Assembly (NCBI GenBank): GCA_910587755.1
Contig: CAJUNZ010000007.1
Coordinates: forward strand, 1 to 51,853
DNA: 51,853 nucleotides
Reading direction: 5' to 3'
Origin: an uncultured Acetatifactor sp.
GTDB lineage: Bacteria; Bacillota; Clostridia; Lachnospirales; Lachnospiraceae
How positions within the stretch are numbered: position 1 is the first letter of the stretch; every line of letters begins with the position of its first letter. Shown here one piece after another: positions 40,919 to 49,960 of the stretch. The notes under the pieces were generated by a model. That model was not told the DNA's origin and searched no databases. It saw only the letters and a list, made by a program, of their open reading frames with translations. Position numbers and translations under genes: made by a program.

Positions 40919-41383
40919 TTACTGTTCTTTCACATACTGCATAAACTGGGGAGTTTTTGACCAATATTTAATCCCCCAATTTTCAAAATTCCATTCCTCC
41001 ATAAATTCATTACATTCAAAGTCAATATAATAAATTTCTCCATTCTGTACCACAAAATTTGTCGGAAAATAGTCTATATTGGTATGAGCGGCATATAACA
41101 ACACACACATGCTGCGCAGCTGCTCAACATAGGCAGATTGCATCTTATCATGCAAAATCAGCTGGTAAATAGTATCGCCGTCAATAAATTCCTTTAATAT
41201 ACGTTCCTTTTCTATATCAACATCCATCATAACAGGCATTCTTATCCCAATCTCTTTTAGTCGATTATAATCGTTTATCTCTGCCTTGATTTTGTCGCCA
41301 AATTGATAATACGCACAAGGTTCATGGTGAATCTGCTTGAGAACATACTTTTGAGTGCCGTCGCTGGCCAGGTAAGAATACAA
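40919..41383 (-). pseudogene. Kinase-fold protein, 5'-truncated
   Basis: 154 residues from a TTG at 41383. Protein-kinase-like/APH fold: the ATP-site lysine in KYVLKQI, hinge KEFIDGDTIYQLI, catalytic loop NIDYFPTNFVV and metal-binding YIDFE. The frame continues a little upstream (GTGVLSLYSYLASDG, a glycine-rich loop) but meets a stop, and no ATG, GTG or ribosome site is present. The N-terminus therefore seems lost, probably where the LytTR module joined at about 41400. If translated, the loop Asp is retained. Substrate unknown. Confidence 0.6.
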
Positions 41384-41401
41384 AGACAGAACACCAGTTC
41401 C

Positions 41402-41429
41402 TTGACATTTCTCTGTTTTGTGGTATTAT
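41402..41429 (+). promoter_or_regulatory. Promoter of the LytTR/ABC module, followed by a leader hairpin
   Basis: TTGACA (41402-41407), 16 bp, TGG-TATTAT (-10 at 41424-41429). The 170-nt leader contains CCCTCA ... TGAGGG (41443-41480) followed by CGTTTTGTTT, a possible attenuator. Confidence 0.55.
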
Positions 41430-41602
41430 TTGCCTAACATCTCCCTCATGCCTCTGTGGAAACACACGCACACTTGAGGGCGTTTTGTTTATAAGGAGCA
41501 ATGATGTGGCAGATAAGAATTTTAAGACAATTGAAGATATAAATCTGGTGATGACCGCATAGCCGACAAAAAAGTAAAAATTATAGAACCCTGGTGATGG
41601 CC

Positions 41603-42301
41603 ATGAAAGTTAAAATTGCTATCTGTGATGATGAGCAGAATCAAATTGAATCTATAACCTCGATTGTGACATCGTGGAGTACTCGCCAAGGACATTCTTG
41701 CGAGATACACACGTTTGCATCTGCCGAAGCATTTCTATTTGAATATGCGGAAGATAAGGCATATGATATTCTTCTGCTTGACGTTGAAATGAAACATATG
41801 AACGGTATCGAACTTGCAAAGTGTATTCGTAAAGACAACAACCGAGCTGAAATCATTTTTATCACTTCGCATTTTGAATTCGTTGGTGAAGGATATGAGG
41901 TCGATGCTCTCCACTATCTGATTAAGCCGATCTCTGCGGATAAGCTCACGCAAGTGCTGACCAAAGCCGCCGAAAAACTCTCGGTCGAACCTCCGTCGGT
42001 GGTAATCTCCTGCGAAGGAGAAACAGTTAAACTATATGAAGCGGATATTTTTTATGTGGAGTCATTTCTGCACTATATTGTAATCCATACCAAAGACAGA
42101 GAATATAAGATAAAAGAAAACATCTCTTCCTTTAAAGATAAACTAAGCGATAACTTCTACCGCATTCATCGTTCCTATGTGGTTTCTCTAAAATACATTA
42201 CGAGAATTTCCCGTATATCCGTTAATATCGGCGGCACCGAACTTCCTCTGGCAAGGGGAAAGTATAACGATATCAATCGGGCATTTATTGAACACAATTG
42301 A
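41603..42301 (+). CDS. LytTR-family response regulator (AgrA-like)
   Basis: 232 residues. Receiver with CDDE (8-11) and phospho-acceptor Asp60 in ILLLDVEM, then a LytTR DNA-binding domain (about 130-232) with YRIHRSYVVSLKYI and LARGKYNDI. Starts at 41594, 41597 and 41603 are all possible; none has a good ribosome site. LytTR regulators mostly control peptide signalling, bacteriocin or virulence genes. It is followed by its kinase and a pair of ABC exporters, which it probably controls. GC content is lower than in the flanking core genes. Confidence 0.9.
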   Translation: MKVKIAICDDEQNQIESITSIVTSWSTRQGHSCEIHTFASAEAFLFEYAEDKAYDILLLDVEMKHMNGIELAKCIRKDNNRAEIIFITSHFEFVGEGYEVDALHYLIKPISADKLTQVLTKAAEKLSVEPPSVVISCEGETVKLYEADIFYVESFLHYIVIHTKDREYKIKENISSFKDKLSDNFYRIHRSYVVSLKYITRISRISVNIGGTELPLARGKYNDINRAFIEHN

Positions 42302-42309
42302 GGCAGGCT

Positions 42310-42960
42310 ATGAGAAAGAAAACATATTTGAAGCTGGTGGAATATCAGACCGAGCAGTCTGAAAAACACTTGAATGAGGTGCGGAGTATCCATAAAGAAA
42401 TGAGAGGCTATAAGCACGATTTTCACCATCATCTGCAAACGCTGAAAGGTCAGCTTGAAGCAGGAGAAATTGATCGTGCGCTTGCCTATATAGAACAGCT
42501 TGATAATCAACTGATGAATGTCGATTCACTCCTAAAAACTGGCAACGTGTCTCTTGACGCTATTCTATCCGCAAAAATTGCCCAGGCAAAAGCGGAAAAT
42601 ATAGCCGTAACCGTAAAAGCCAGCGTACCCGACGCATTAACTATCTCAGACTTGGAATTGAGCATCATCATGGGCAATCTGCTTGACAACGCTATTGAAG
42701 CCTGCCGTACAGTAACAGAAGAAAGATTCATTCGCATCTTCATCTCCATGAAAGGAAAGATGCTTTATTTTTCCATGCTCAATGCAGCGGGCGCAAAGAG
42801 AAAAAAGACTGGCTCCTTGTTTGCAACTCACAAGGACGGCGTTCACGGCTTCGGGCTGCGCCGTGCTGAAGCAATCCTTGAGGAACATGGGGGCTGGATC
42901 AAATATAACAGCGAAGATGGGGCTTTTACTTCGGAATTTTTGGTGCCCGCTGTAGAGTGA
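42310..42960 (+). CDS. GHKL sensor histidine kinase without membrane sensor domain
   Basis: 216 residues from ATG 42310. The phospho-acceptor region MRGYKHDFHHHLQTL and ATP-binding GHKL motifs MGNLLDNAIEA and GFGLRRAEAIL are intact, as in AgrC-type kinases. AgrC proteins have a 200-residue, six-span N-terminal receptor; here only about 25 residues precede the catalytic core. The frame opens at once after the regulator, so the receptor is truly absent and the kinase must be cytoplasmic or constitutive, or depend on a partner. A terminator follows before the ABC genes. Confidence 0.87.
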   Translation: MRKKTYLKLVEYQTEQSEKHLNEVRSIHKEMRGYKHDFHHHLQTLKGQLEAGEIDRALAYIEQLDNQLMNVDSLLKTGNVSLDAILSAKIAQAKAENIAVTVKASVPDALTISDLELSIIMGNLLDNAIEACRTVTEERFIRIFISMKGKMLYFSMLNAAGAKRKKTGSLFATHKDGVHGFGLRRAEAILEEHGGWIKYNSEDGAFTSEFLVPAVE

Positions 42961-42965
42961 TCTGC

Positions 42966-43007
42966 AATTCATGCACTGGCGGAAACATTTAGTGCACGAA
43001 TTTTTTA
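42966..43007 (+). terminator. Terminator or attenuator between the two-component genes and the ABC genes
   Basis: AATTCATGCACT (42966-42977) pairs with AGTGCACGAATT (42991-43002) with one mismatch, followed by TTTTTATT. No separate promoter for the ABC genes is obvious, so partial read-through is likely. Confidence 0.7.
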
Positions 43008-43056
43008 TTGTGCCGTCTCCTGCGTTAGATTATATGCCAAGGGAGGGATGTTGCAT

Positions 43057-44910
43057 ATGAAAAGAACTGACAAAGATTCGCATGATAAGTTGAATCGCAC
43101 CCATTATTCTGTAATTCACAATACTATGTATTGCCTATACAATACTGTACAGTGCTATTTTCCGTTGTTATGCTGGTGCACTCTCACAGTATTGATAAAT
43201 GTGATTCTTCCAGTATTGTCAACTTATCTGCCTAAAACAGTAATTGAGATAGTAACTGCAGAGCGCAGTTTCCATGAATTGGCAACTGCCATTCTGGCCT
43301 TTATGGGCAGCACAGCCATATTATCAGGTGCAAATATATTTCTGACAAAATTGATTTATCATCAGAAATATAGAATGAACACTTTTTATCTCAAACGTGT
43401 GGCGCTCAAAGGGCTGACAACCGATTATATCCATCAAGAAAACGGAATTTTCAGGAAGCTTCAAGAGGAAAGCTTCAGGTGCTGCAATGGAAACTATTCT
43501 CCACTCACAAATATATATGACGTCTTAATTCATCTGTTTACAAGCATATTAGGGTTATCTGTTTTTTGGACAATTCTTCTCCGGCTAAATTGGGGGATTA
43601 TCCTCTTTCTGTTTGCAACAACAATCACCAGTTATTTCCTGAATCAAAGGATACTTAAGTGGACAGCGGCAAACAATCAGGAAAGGATAAGTTATCAGCA
43701 GCGTATCAATTATATTAATGATATTGCAGGCGATATTCGTTCAGCAAAAGATATTCGTCTATATCAGATGGCCGCATGGTTTTCAGATATCTATAAAAAC
43801 AATATGAACGGACTTGCCGGATGGTATAAACGGCTTACAGGCAAACTCTTTGGTGTAGCTGTATATGACAGCGGCTTGGCTTTGCTCCGTGAAAGTGTTG
43901 TCTATCTATATTTACTCTATCTCATGTGGAACGAACAAATATCTGTTGCAGATTTTATTTTGTATTTTAGCGTAGTTACCGGTTTTTCAGCGTGGCTTAG
44001 CGATATCTTTTCGCAGATATCCTCACTAAACCAGATTAATCTGAAAATCAATTATTTTCGTTCGTACCTTGAATATCCAGAGACATTCTGCAGGGACAAT
44101 GGTTTGGAAAATACTGCAAATAACGGCCCGAAAGTAATTGAACTTAAAAATGTAAGTTACAAGTACGAAGGAACAGAACAATATGCTTTACACTGTGTCA
44201 ATTTAACAATCCTCCCCGGCGAACACATCGCAATTGTTGGACTGAATGGTGCAGGAAAAACAACGCTCGTTAAATTAATTTGCGGATTAATCGATCCGAC
44301 AGAAGGTCAGGTATTATATGACGGTATTGATATACGTGAATACAATCGGATTGAATTCTACAAACATTTTTCCGCAGTATTTCAACAGTTCAGTATCATG
44401 CCTGTGACCATTGAAGAGATTGTTTCTGAAGCTCCACCGGAAAACATAGATCACAACAGAGTTAAGAGCTGCCTAACCACTGCAGGACTTATGCAAAAAA
44501 TCGAACAACTTCCCAGGGGCGTAGAAAGCCTATTTGGAAAAACTATATACGATGATGGTATTGAATTTTCCGGAGGAGAAGTTCAGAAATTATTGTTAGC
44601 CCGTGCTTTATATAAAAGCGCACCTATTATACTGCTGGACGAACCTACAGCTGCTCTCGATCCCATTGCCGAAAGTACGCTATACGAAAATTACAATAAA
44701 ATCAGCGCCCAAAAAACCACTGTCTTTATCTCACATAGACTTGCCAGCACAAGTTTTTGTGACCGTATCATCCTTATTGAAAACGGTGAGATATGCGAAG
44801 AAGGTACACACAATGAACTGCTGGAATTAAACGGAAAATACTATGCGCTCTTTGAATTGCAGGCAAAATATTACAGAGAAAAAACCGATGAAATGGAGGT
44901 GTCAAAATGA
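43057..44910 (+). CDS. ABC exporter half-transporter 1 (permease-ATPase)
   Basis: 617 residues from ATG 43057 (GGAGGG nine bases upstream). An N-terminal six-span exporter domain is followed by a nucleotide-binding domain: Walker A GLNGAGKTT, signature FSGGEVQK, Walker B IILLDEPTAALD and the H-loop ISHRLAS. All catalytic motifs are present. Its stop overlaps the start of the next gene by four bases, so the two half-transporters are translated together and should pair as a heterodimer. The cargo is unknown; with LytTR control, a peptide or antimicrobial is likely. Confidence 0.92.
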   Translation: MKRTDKDSHDKLNRTHYSVIHNTMYCLYNTVQCYFPLLCWCTLTVLINVILPVLSTYLPKTVIEIVTAERSFHELATAILAFMGSTAILSGANIFLTKLIYHQKYRMNTFYLKRVALKGLTTDYIHQENGIFRKLQEESFRCCNGNYSPLTNIYDVLIHLFTSILGLSVFWTILLRLNWGIILFLFATTITSYFLNQRILKWTAANNQERISYQQRINYINDIAGDIRSAKDIRLYQMAAWFSDIYKNNMNGLAGWYKRLTGKLFGVAVYDSGLALLRESVVYLYLLYLMWNEQISVADFILYFSVVTGFSAWLSDIFSQISSLNQINLKINYFRSYLEYPETFCRDNGLENTANNGPKVIELKNVSYKYEGTEQYALHCVNLTILPGEHIAIVGLNGAGKTTLVKLICGLIDPTEGQVLYDGIDIREYNRIEFYKHFSAVFQQFSIMPVTIEEIVSEAPPENIDHNRVKSCLTTAGLMQKIEQLPRGVESLFGKTIYDDGIEFSGGEVQKLLLARALYKSAPIILLDEPTAALDPIAESTLYENYNKISAQKTTVFISHRLASTSFCDRIILIENGEICEEGTHNELLELNGKYYALFELQAKYYREKTDEMEVSK

Positions 44911-46745
44911 AAAGGATGTCAATTCATAAAAGAATTTCTGTCACCATACGTGGTTTTTCAATCTTAAAACAGTATTGCCCTGGTCTTGCACAGGGAAAAG
45001 CATTGTATGAGCTGATCCATTCCATTCAGCCTTTCATCTCTGTTTGGTTTACCGCACAGATCATAAATGAAATATCCACACAGAGAAGACTAAAACCTGT
45101 TCTTGTATATATTCTTAGTGTTGTTTTGACCAATTTCATTTGTGCCGTACTAAAAAGTGTTATTAATCGAGTCTGCAATGAAAAAGAATCACAAATGTGG
45201 AGTTGGTTTGGCAAAATCTTCTCCGACAGGCAAATATCTCTTGATTATGTTGATTTAGAAAATGCTGCAATACAGCAAAAGCGACAGGAAGCTGAAGAAA
45301 ATCTCTATATGTTTGGTAATGGTCTGGCGCAGCTCGTCTGGGGTACATCCGCACTTGTCCGGGCTTCTGTGAATATATTGGCCTCCCTTGTTATGACTGT
45401 ATCACTCTTTGGATCTCAGTCCGGAAATAAAGTAATAGATAATCAACTTTGGATTCTGATCACCTTGGTTTGTATTACATTAGGAGGCTTGAGCAATTCA
45501 AAAGCAACTGTAAAAGGGAATAAAGTATTTATGAAATGGTGCAAGGATACTGTTTGGTTTAATCGAGTGTTCATGTTTTATGGCAAAGAATTGTATATGA
45601 ATCCAGAGAAGGCAAAAGATGTACGAATATATGAGCAAAATATAATTGCTGAAAAAGTGTTAGATAAGCTCATTCAATATGATAAAGAAAACCAAACCGC
45701 TGTTTTCAAAATGTCTGTCTATCCAGCCATGGCTTCTATCATTATCGGGCTGGCGAATGCTGTATGCTACCTGTTTGTTGCCGCCAAAGCATTATTTGGA
45801 GCATTTGGCGTTGGAAGCATCCTGCAATATGTTACAGCTTTATCACGGTTTGGAGAGGGAATACAGGAATTCATGTATATACTGTCCGATAATGAAGTGT
45901 ATTGTACCCATTTGCAGAGTTTATTTGCGTATCTTGATATCCCCAATCATATGTACTTAGGTTCTTTGACCGTTGAAAAACGGGACGATAACGAATATTA
46001 TGTGGAATTTAGAAATGTATCCTTCAAATATCCCAATACTGAGCCCTATGTTCTTAGACATATAAACCTGAAATTTAAAGTCGGTGAAAAACTTGCTGTT
46101 GTTGGAATGAATGGTTCAGGCAAAACTACGTTCATCAAGCTGATGTGCCGTTTGTATGATCCAACAGAGGGTGAAATTCTGCTGAATGGGGTAAACATTC
46201 AAAAATATGACTATAATGAGTATATGTCAATATTCTCTGTGGTTTTTCAGGATTTCAATTTGTTCTCCTTTAAACTCGGAGAGGTTGTAGCGTCAAGCAG
46301 GCATTTTGACGAAAATAAGGTACGGGAATGCTTAAGGAAAGCTAATTTTGGTGATAGGCTTGGCTTAATGCCCCAAGGAATTCATACTTATCTGTACAAA
46401 GGATATGACCAATCGGGGATAGAGATTTCCGGTGGAGAAGCACAGAAAATTGCTCTTGCACGGGCACTCTATAAAGACTCGCCGTTTATTCTTCTGGATG
46501 AGCCTACGGCTGCACTTGATCCGATCTCTGAGTATGAAGTTTACTCGAATTTCAATGCAATTTCGGGAGATAAAACGACAGTATATATTTCTCACCGTCT
46601 GGCTTCGTGCCGTTTCTGCAATATGATTGTGGTATTTGATAAGGGTCGCATAGTTCAACATGGTTCACATGAAGAACTTCTTTCTGATGTGAGCGGAAAG
46701 TACCATGAATTATGGAACGCACAGGCTCAGTACTATACACTGTAA
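44907..46745 (+). CDS. ABC exporter half-transporter 2 (permease-ATPase)
   Basis: 612 residues starting at ATG 44907, inside the end of gene 1. Six-span domain, then Walker A GMNGSGKTT, signature ISGGEAQK, Walker B FILLDEPTAALD and ISHRLAS. Both partners carry consensus Walker B glutamates, so both ATP sites appear competent, unlike many heterodimeric exporters with one degenerate site. No peptide precursor gene or maturation protease is visible on either side. Base composition is like the preceding three genes, suggesting they moved together. Confidence 0.92.
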   Translation: MKRMSIHKRISVTIRGFSILKQYCPGLAQGKALYELIHSIQPFISVWFTAQIINEISTQRRLKPVLVYILSVVLTNFICAVLKSVINRVCNEKESQMWSWFGKIFSDRQISLDYVDLENAAIQQKRQEAEENLYMFGNGLAQLVWGTSALVRASVNILASLVMTVSLFGSQSGNKVIDNQLWILITLVCITLGGLSNSKATVKGNKVFMKWCKDTVWFNRVFMFYGKELYMNPEKAKDVRIYEQNIIAEKVLDKLIQYDKENQTAVFKMSVYPAMASIIIGLANAVCYLFVAAKALFGAFGVGSILQYVTALSRFGEGIQEFMYILSDNEVYCTHLQSLFAYLDIPNHMYLGSLTVEKRDDNEYYVEFRNVSFKYPNTEPYVLRHINLKFKVGEKLAVVGMNGSGKTTFIKLMCRLYDPTEGEILLNGVNIQKYDYNEYMSIFSVVFQDFNLFSFKLGEVVASSRHFDENKVRECLRKANFGDRLGLMPQGIHTYLYKGYDQSGIEISGGEAQKIALARALYKDSPFILLDEPTAALDPISEYEVYSNFNAISGDKTTVYISHRLASCRFCNMIVVFDKGRIVQHGSHEELLSDVSGKYHELWNAQAQYYTL

Positions 46746-46827
46746 AACAATAAAAATGCCGCCTGCGCCGACAGCAAAAAGGCGGTGCAAGAAGCCGCCG
46801 TGTATGAATAGGCGTGTAAAAATACCT

Positions 46828-46868
46828 CTGCTGTACGACGGCTTTTTTCTTTTGCTGTCGTACAGCAG
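46828..46868. terminator. Strong inverted repeat downstream of the ABC genes
   Basis: CTGCTGTACGAC (46828-46839) and GTCGTACAGCAG (46857-46868) are perfect 12-bp arms around GGCTTTTTTCTTTTGCT. An overlapping alternative, AAGCCG ... CGGCTTTTTTC, could serve as the terminator of the exporter operon. The palindrome might also be the end of a transposable element. Confidence 0.55.
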
Positions 46869-47009
46869 ATTTAATACTTTTAATATGAACTATGCTCCGA
46901 TATAATCAAGAAAATGGTAGTAGTACTTTATCCGGTTAGTAACAATACTTTACAGTGCTGGAAAAATATGCTATATTCCATTAAAAACGGTATTGGAGGA
47001 CACAGATAT

Positions 47010-47310
47010 GCCACGTTACATTGTCACGCTGGACTATGGCAGGTAATCGCGGATGAACTGATCCGCCTGGAAGTGGTTGATTACGTTACGGACACCACCG
47101 TCTGCGAGGTTATGAAAAAACAAAATCAAACCATGGCTTGTGAAGGAATGGTGCATTCCGGAAGCGGACGCCGAATTCGTAGCGAAGATGGAGGACGTGC
47201 TGGAGGTATACCAGCGTCCCTATGCTCCTCTCCATCCTGTCGTCTGCATAGATGAAACGAACAAACAGCTTATAAAAGAAACCCGTATCCCCAGTGAACC
47301 GGGCCGGCCT
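47010..47310 (+). pseudogene. IS630-family transposase remnant
   Basis: Two frames give IADELIRLEVVDYVTDTT ... CEVMKK and then KEWCIPEADAEFVAKM ... HPVVCIDETNKQ, LIKETRIPSEPGRP. This is the central part of an IS630-type transposase, with the first catalytic Asp in CIDETNKQ. At least two frameshifts are present, and both ends are missing. No terminal inverted repeats are recognisable. It lies at the broken end of the sugar operon, so insertion followed by deletion is a likely cause of that damage. Confidence 0.75.
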
Positions 47311-47344
47311 AAAAACCGTGTTCCAGTTTTTCAGGTAATAGTTT

Positions 47345-47419
47345 TCAAACCGCTTCTTCATTATAGAAAGGAATGATATCACCTGTTTTAGCGTATTTAG
47401 GCGTATAAAACAACTCCAT
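47345..47419 (-). pseudogene. Stub resembling the start of a GH32-type glycosidase gene
   Basis: An AGGAGG ribosome site precedes ATG 47419 and 24 codons: MELFYTPKYAKTGDIIPFYN (20 residues), then a stop. FYTP..A..GD.IPFY is the opening I know from GH32-like beta-fructosidases of Lachnospiraceae. The rest is gone, replaced by transposase remnants. It would have been the next gene of the sugar operon. Confidence 0.4.
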
Positions 47420-47438
47420 ATTACATCCTCCTAAAGCT

Positions 47439-47676
47439 TCATCTTTTTACATACTCACTTAACGCATCTATAATGTCATCCACATTTTCCCGGCCTTCAT
47501 GAATCCTGAGAATGATCGGTTTCGACAGATCTATGCTGAAAATCCCCATAATGGACTTTGCATCAATAATATATCTGCCACTGATCAGATCTATCTCTGC
47601 ATCAAATTTAGTCGTAATTGGAAATAAAATTTTTCACTTTATAAATACTGTCCAATGATATTTCTATTTCCCTCAT
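47439..47676 (-). pseudogene. HPr-like phosphocarrier gene with a one-base frameshift
   Basis: ATG 47676 opens MREIEISLDSIYKVKNFIS, then a stop follows six bases on. In the next frame the text continues TKFDAEIDLISGRYIIDAKS, IMGIFSIDLSKPI and ends DALSEYVKR. An extra A in CAATTACG (about 47626) explains the break; total length is 79 codons plus one base. The phospho-site histidine of HPr is not present in this paralogue, so it was a regulatory HPr-like protein rather than a standard carrier. It lies just after the deleted fructokinase. Confidence 0.75.
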
Positions 47677-47682
47677 CCTTTT

Positions 47683-48079
47683 TCACCGTTTCCTTTCCTC
47701 TATCAATGCCAAAACATCTGCCCTGTCCGGCATTACTTTTAATGCGCCCTTTTTTGTTGTAATAATGGAAGCCGCCGCATTAGCAAACTCCAACATTTCA
47801 TAAAGTCTCTGTCTATTCATCCTGTCCCAGTTCCATAACCAGATTACTGATATCAATTCTCTGCCGTGACATTGCATCCCTGAGCATCCGTCCAAAAAAA
47901 TCATTACCTACTTTGCCGATAAATGCTGTTCTTTTTCCTAACTGCTGTAGCATCGACAAAACATTACATGGCGCCCCGCCGGGATTTGCTTCAAAAAGAG
48001 GATTCCCCTGTCCGCTGATTCCGTTCATAGTGAAGTCCACCAGCAATTCACCCAAGGCAATTACGTCATACTTTTTCAT
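47683..48079 (-). pseudogene. PfkB-family fructokinase with a large internal deletion
   Basis: N-terminal 88 residues are intact (start ATG 48079, GGAGG upstream): VIALGELLVDFT, NPGGAPCNVLSML and GKVGNDFFG, the fructokinase substrate-binding start. After ELGQDE a stop occurs. In another frame the C-terminus appears: LEFANAAASIITTKKGAL and MPDRADVLALIEE. About 190 residues, including the catalytic GAGD motif, are missing. The start overlaps the end of the amylosucrase gene by 14 nt, showing it was an operon member. Inactive. Confidence 0.85.
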
Positions 48080-49940
48080 CCGAAACCTCCCTCTCCTTTT
48101 TCAAATAATAAAAGCCATAAGCGGGAACATTCACTCCGGCTGCTTTCACCTTTTCTCCGGACAGCATATCTGTATATGTCCCGTCAATTTCATTAATCCA
48201 TGCCGTTTTATCATATTCACTGAAATTAAATAACCCAAGAATTTTCTCACCTTCATAATATCTGCCAATGCACAGCACACTGGAATCAAACGTGTCAACT
48301 GTCCATGTGTCCGCTCGGCAGACAAATGCCTTTTCCGATTTTCTGATATTTTCCAGACGTCCTAACTGGTTGAATATCCGCCCTGCCACACCAGTCTCAT
48401 CGTCCACCTGTTCCGCAAGATGCCACGTAAAAGCCCCTCGGTGGATATAGCGTGAATCATTCGCTTTATTCGGGTCATCCTTATAGGAGTAATCATTCAC
48501 CTGCCCGATTTCATCGCCGCTGTAAAGCACCGGTATCCCAGACTGCATAAACATATAAGCATGGAGCATCACATCCTGCCTTATGGCCCTTTCCATGTCC
48601 TCTTCTTTCTGCTCAAACTCTGCCTTTTCAATTCCACACATGGATGCAGTTGTTCCGCAAAAACGGGCATCCCCCGTTACCGGATCAGCATTATACAGTT
48701 CTCCCCTGCTGTTGCTGTTCCCTTCAAGCCCTTGAAAATAATTATTCAGATAATGCTTATGGGAACGCTCTTCTATCCCTTCATGGTGCAGAGTACCGTA
48801 ATCCAACCCCCATCCTATATCATCATGGCAACGCAGATAATTCAAAAATACATATTCTTTTGGCAACGCATTCACAATATCAAGCTGTCTTTTTAAAAGA
48901 CGCACATCCCGTGTTGCCACAGTATGCCATGTTGTCGCCATGGTTGTCACATTATAAAGCATATGACATTCCGGCTTTTCGACTGTTCCAAAATATGGAA
49001 CGACTTTCTCCGGCTCCATGACAACTTCACCAAGCAGCAGTACGCCCGGACAGACAATCTCGCTGATTATACACATCAGACGGACAATTGTATGAACCTG
49101 CTTCAGATTCCGGCATTGCGTGTTCAACTCTTTCCAAATATATGGCACTGCATCAATGCGGACAATATCAATCCCGTGGTTGGCCAAATATAAAAAATTA
49201 TACATCATTTCATTAAATACACGGGGATTTTTATAGTTTAAGTCCCACTGATACGGATAAAACGATGTCATAACATAATGTTCTGCATCTGACAACCATG
49301 TAAAATTTCCGGGAGCCGTTGTTGGAAATACCTGCGGGACTGTCTTTTCATACATCTCTGGAATTGTATAATCTTTATAAAAGAAGTATCGGTTCATATA
49401 TTCACCGTCTCCCTGACGGGCCTTTTTCGCCCACTCATGATCCTCCGATGTATGGTTCATTACAAAATCCATGCAGACATTTATATTCTTTTTATGGCAG
49501 GCGGAAGTCAAATGCTCCAACTCCTCCATGGTTCCCAACTTTTCCTGCACCTTGCGGAAATCCGACACTGCATATCCTCCGTCTGACCTTCCCTCCGACG
49601 TTTCCAGAAATGGCATCAAATGAATGTAGTTTACGTTACTTTTTTCAAGGTAATCCAGTTTTTCTTCCACACCAAGCATATTACCCGCAAAATTGTCGAT
49701 ATAAAACATCATGCCCAGCATATCGTTCTGTTTGTACCAGTCAGGGTTCTCCACCCTCTTTAAATCCCGTTCTTTTAAGTCACTGCCCCGCTCTTTATAA
49801 AAATAATACAGATTATTGCACAGTTCTGCAAACATGGAACTGTTATCGTACAGCTCCATGTAAAGCCAGCGCAGCTCATCATGGAAACTTCCTAACCGGC
49901 TGTTGAAAACGGAATCCTGTTGCTTTGTTTTCTTTTTCAA
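48066..49940 (-). CDS. GH13 amylosucrase-like alpha-glucosyltransferase / sucrose hydrolase
   Basis: 624 residues from a TTG at 49940 (AGGAGG eight bases upstream). An all-helical N-terminal domain precedes the GH13 barrel: DFVMNHTSEDHEW (158-170), nucleophile Asp263 in VRIDAV, acid/base Glu305 in LLGEVVM, and the third acid Asp373 in RCHDDIGWG. The layout is that of amylosucrase (GH13_4), which splits sucrose into fructose and an alpha-glucan or glucose. The downstream, now deleted fructokinase would have phosphorylated the fructose. No signal peptide, so it works in the cytoplasm on imported sugar. Confidence 0.87.
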   Translation of the reverse strand: MKKKTKQQDSVFNSRLGSFHDELRWLYMELYDNSSMFAELCNNLYYFYKERGSDLKERDLKRVENPDWYKQNDMLGMMFYIDNFAGNMLGVEEKLDYLEKSNVNYIHLMPFLETSEGRSDGGYAVSDFRKVQEKLGTMEELEHLTSACHKKNINVCMDFVMNHTSEDHEWAKKARQGDGEYMNRYFFYKDYTIPEMYEKTVPQVFPTTAPGNFTWLSDAEHYVMTSFYPYQWDLNYKNPRVFNEMMYNFLYLANHGIDIVRIDAVPYIWKELNTQCRNLKQVHTIVRLMCIISEIVCPGVLLLGEVVMEPEKVVPYFGTVEKPECHMLYNVTTMATTWHTVATRDVRLLKRQLDIVNALPKEYVFLNYLRCHDDIGWGLDYGTLHHEGIEERSHKHYLNNYFQGLEGNSNSRGELYNADPVTGDARFCGTTASMCGIEKAEFEQKEEDMERAIRQDVMLHAYMFMQSGIPVLYSGDEIGQVNDYSYKDDPNKANDSRYIHRGAFTWHLAEQVDDETGVAGRIFNQLGRLENIRKSEKAFVCRADTWTVDTFDSSVLCIGRYYEGEKILGLFNFSEYDKTAWINEIDGTYTDMLSGEKVKAAGVNVPAYGFYYLKKEREVSDEKV

Positions 49941-49960
49941 ATTACAGCCTCCTATCTTAT

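Noticed and set aside
46746..46827. Short coding tail (AACADSKKAVQEAA) after the ABC genes
   Set aside because: Only about 17 codons before a stop, no start or ribosome site; could be a remnant but cannot be assigned.
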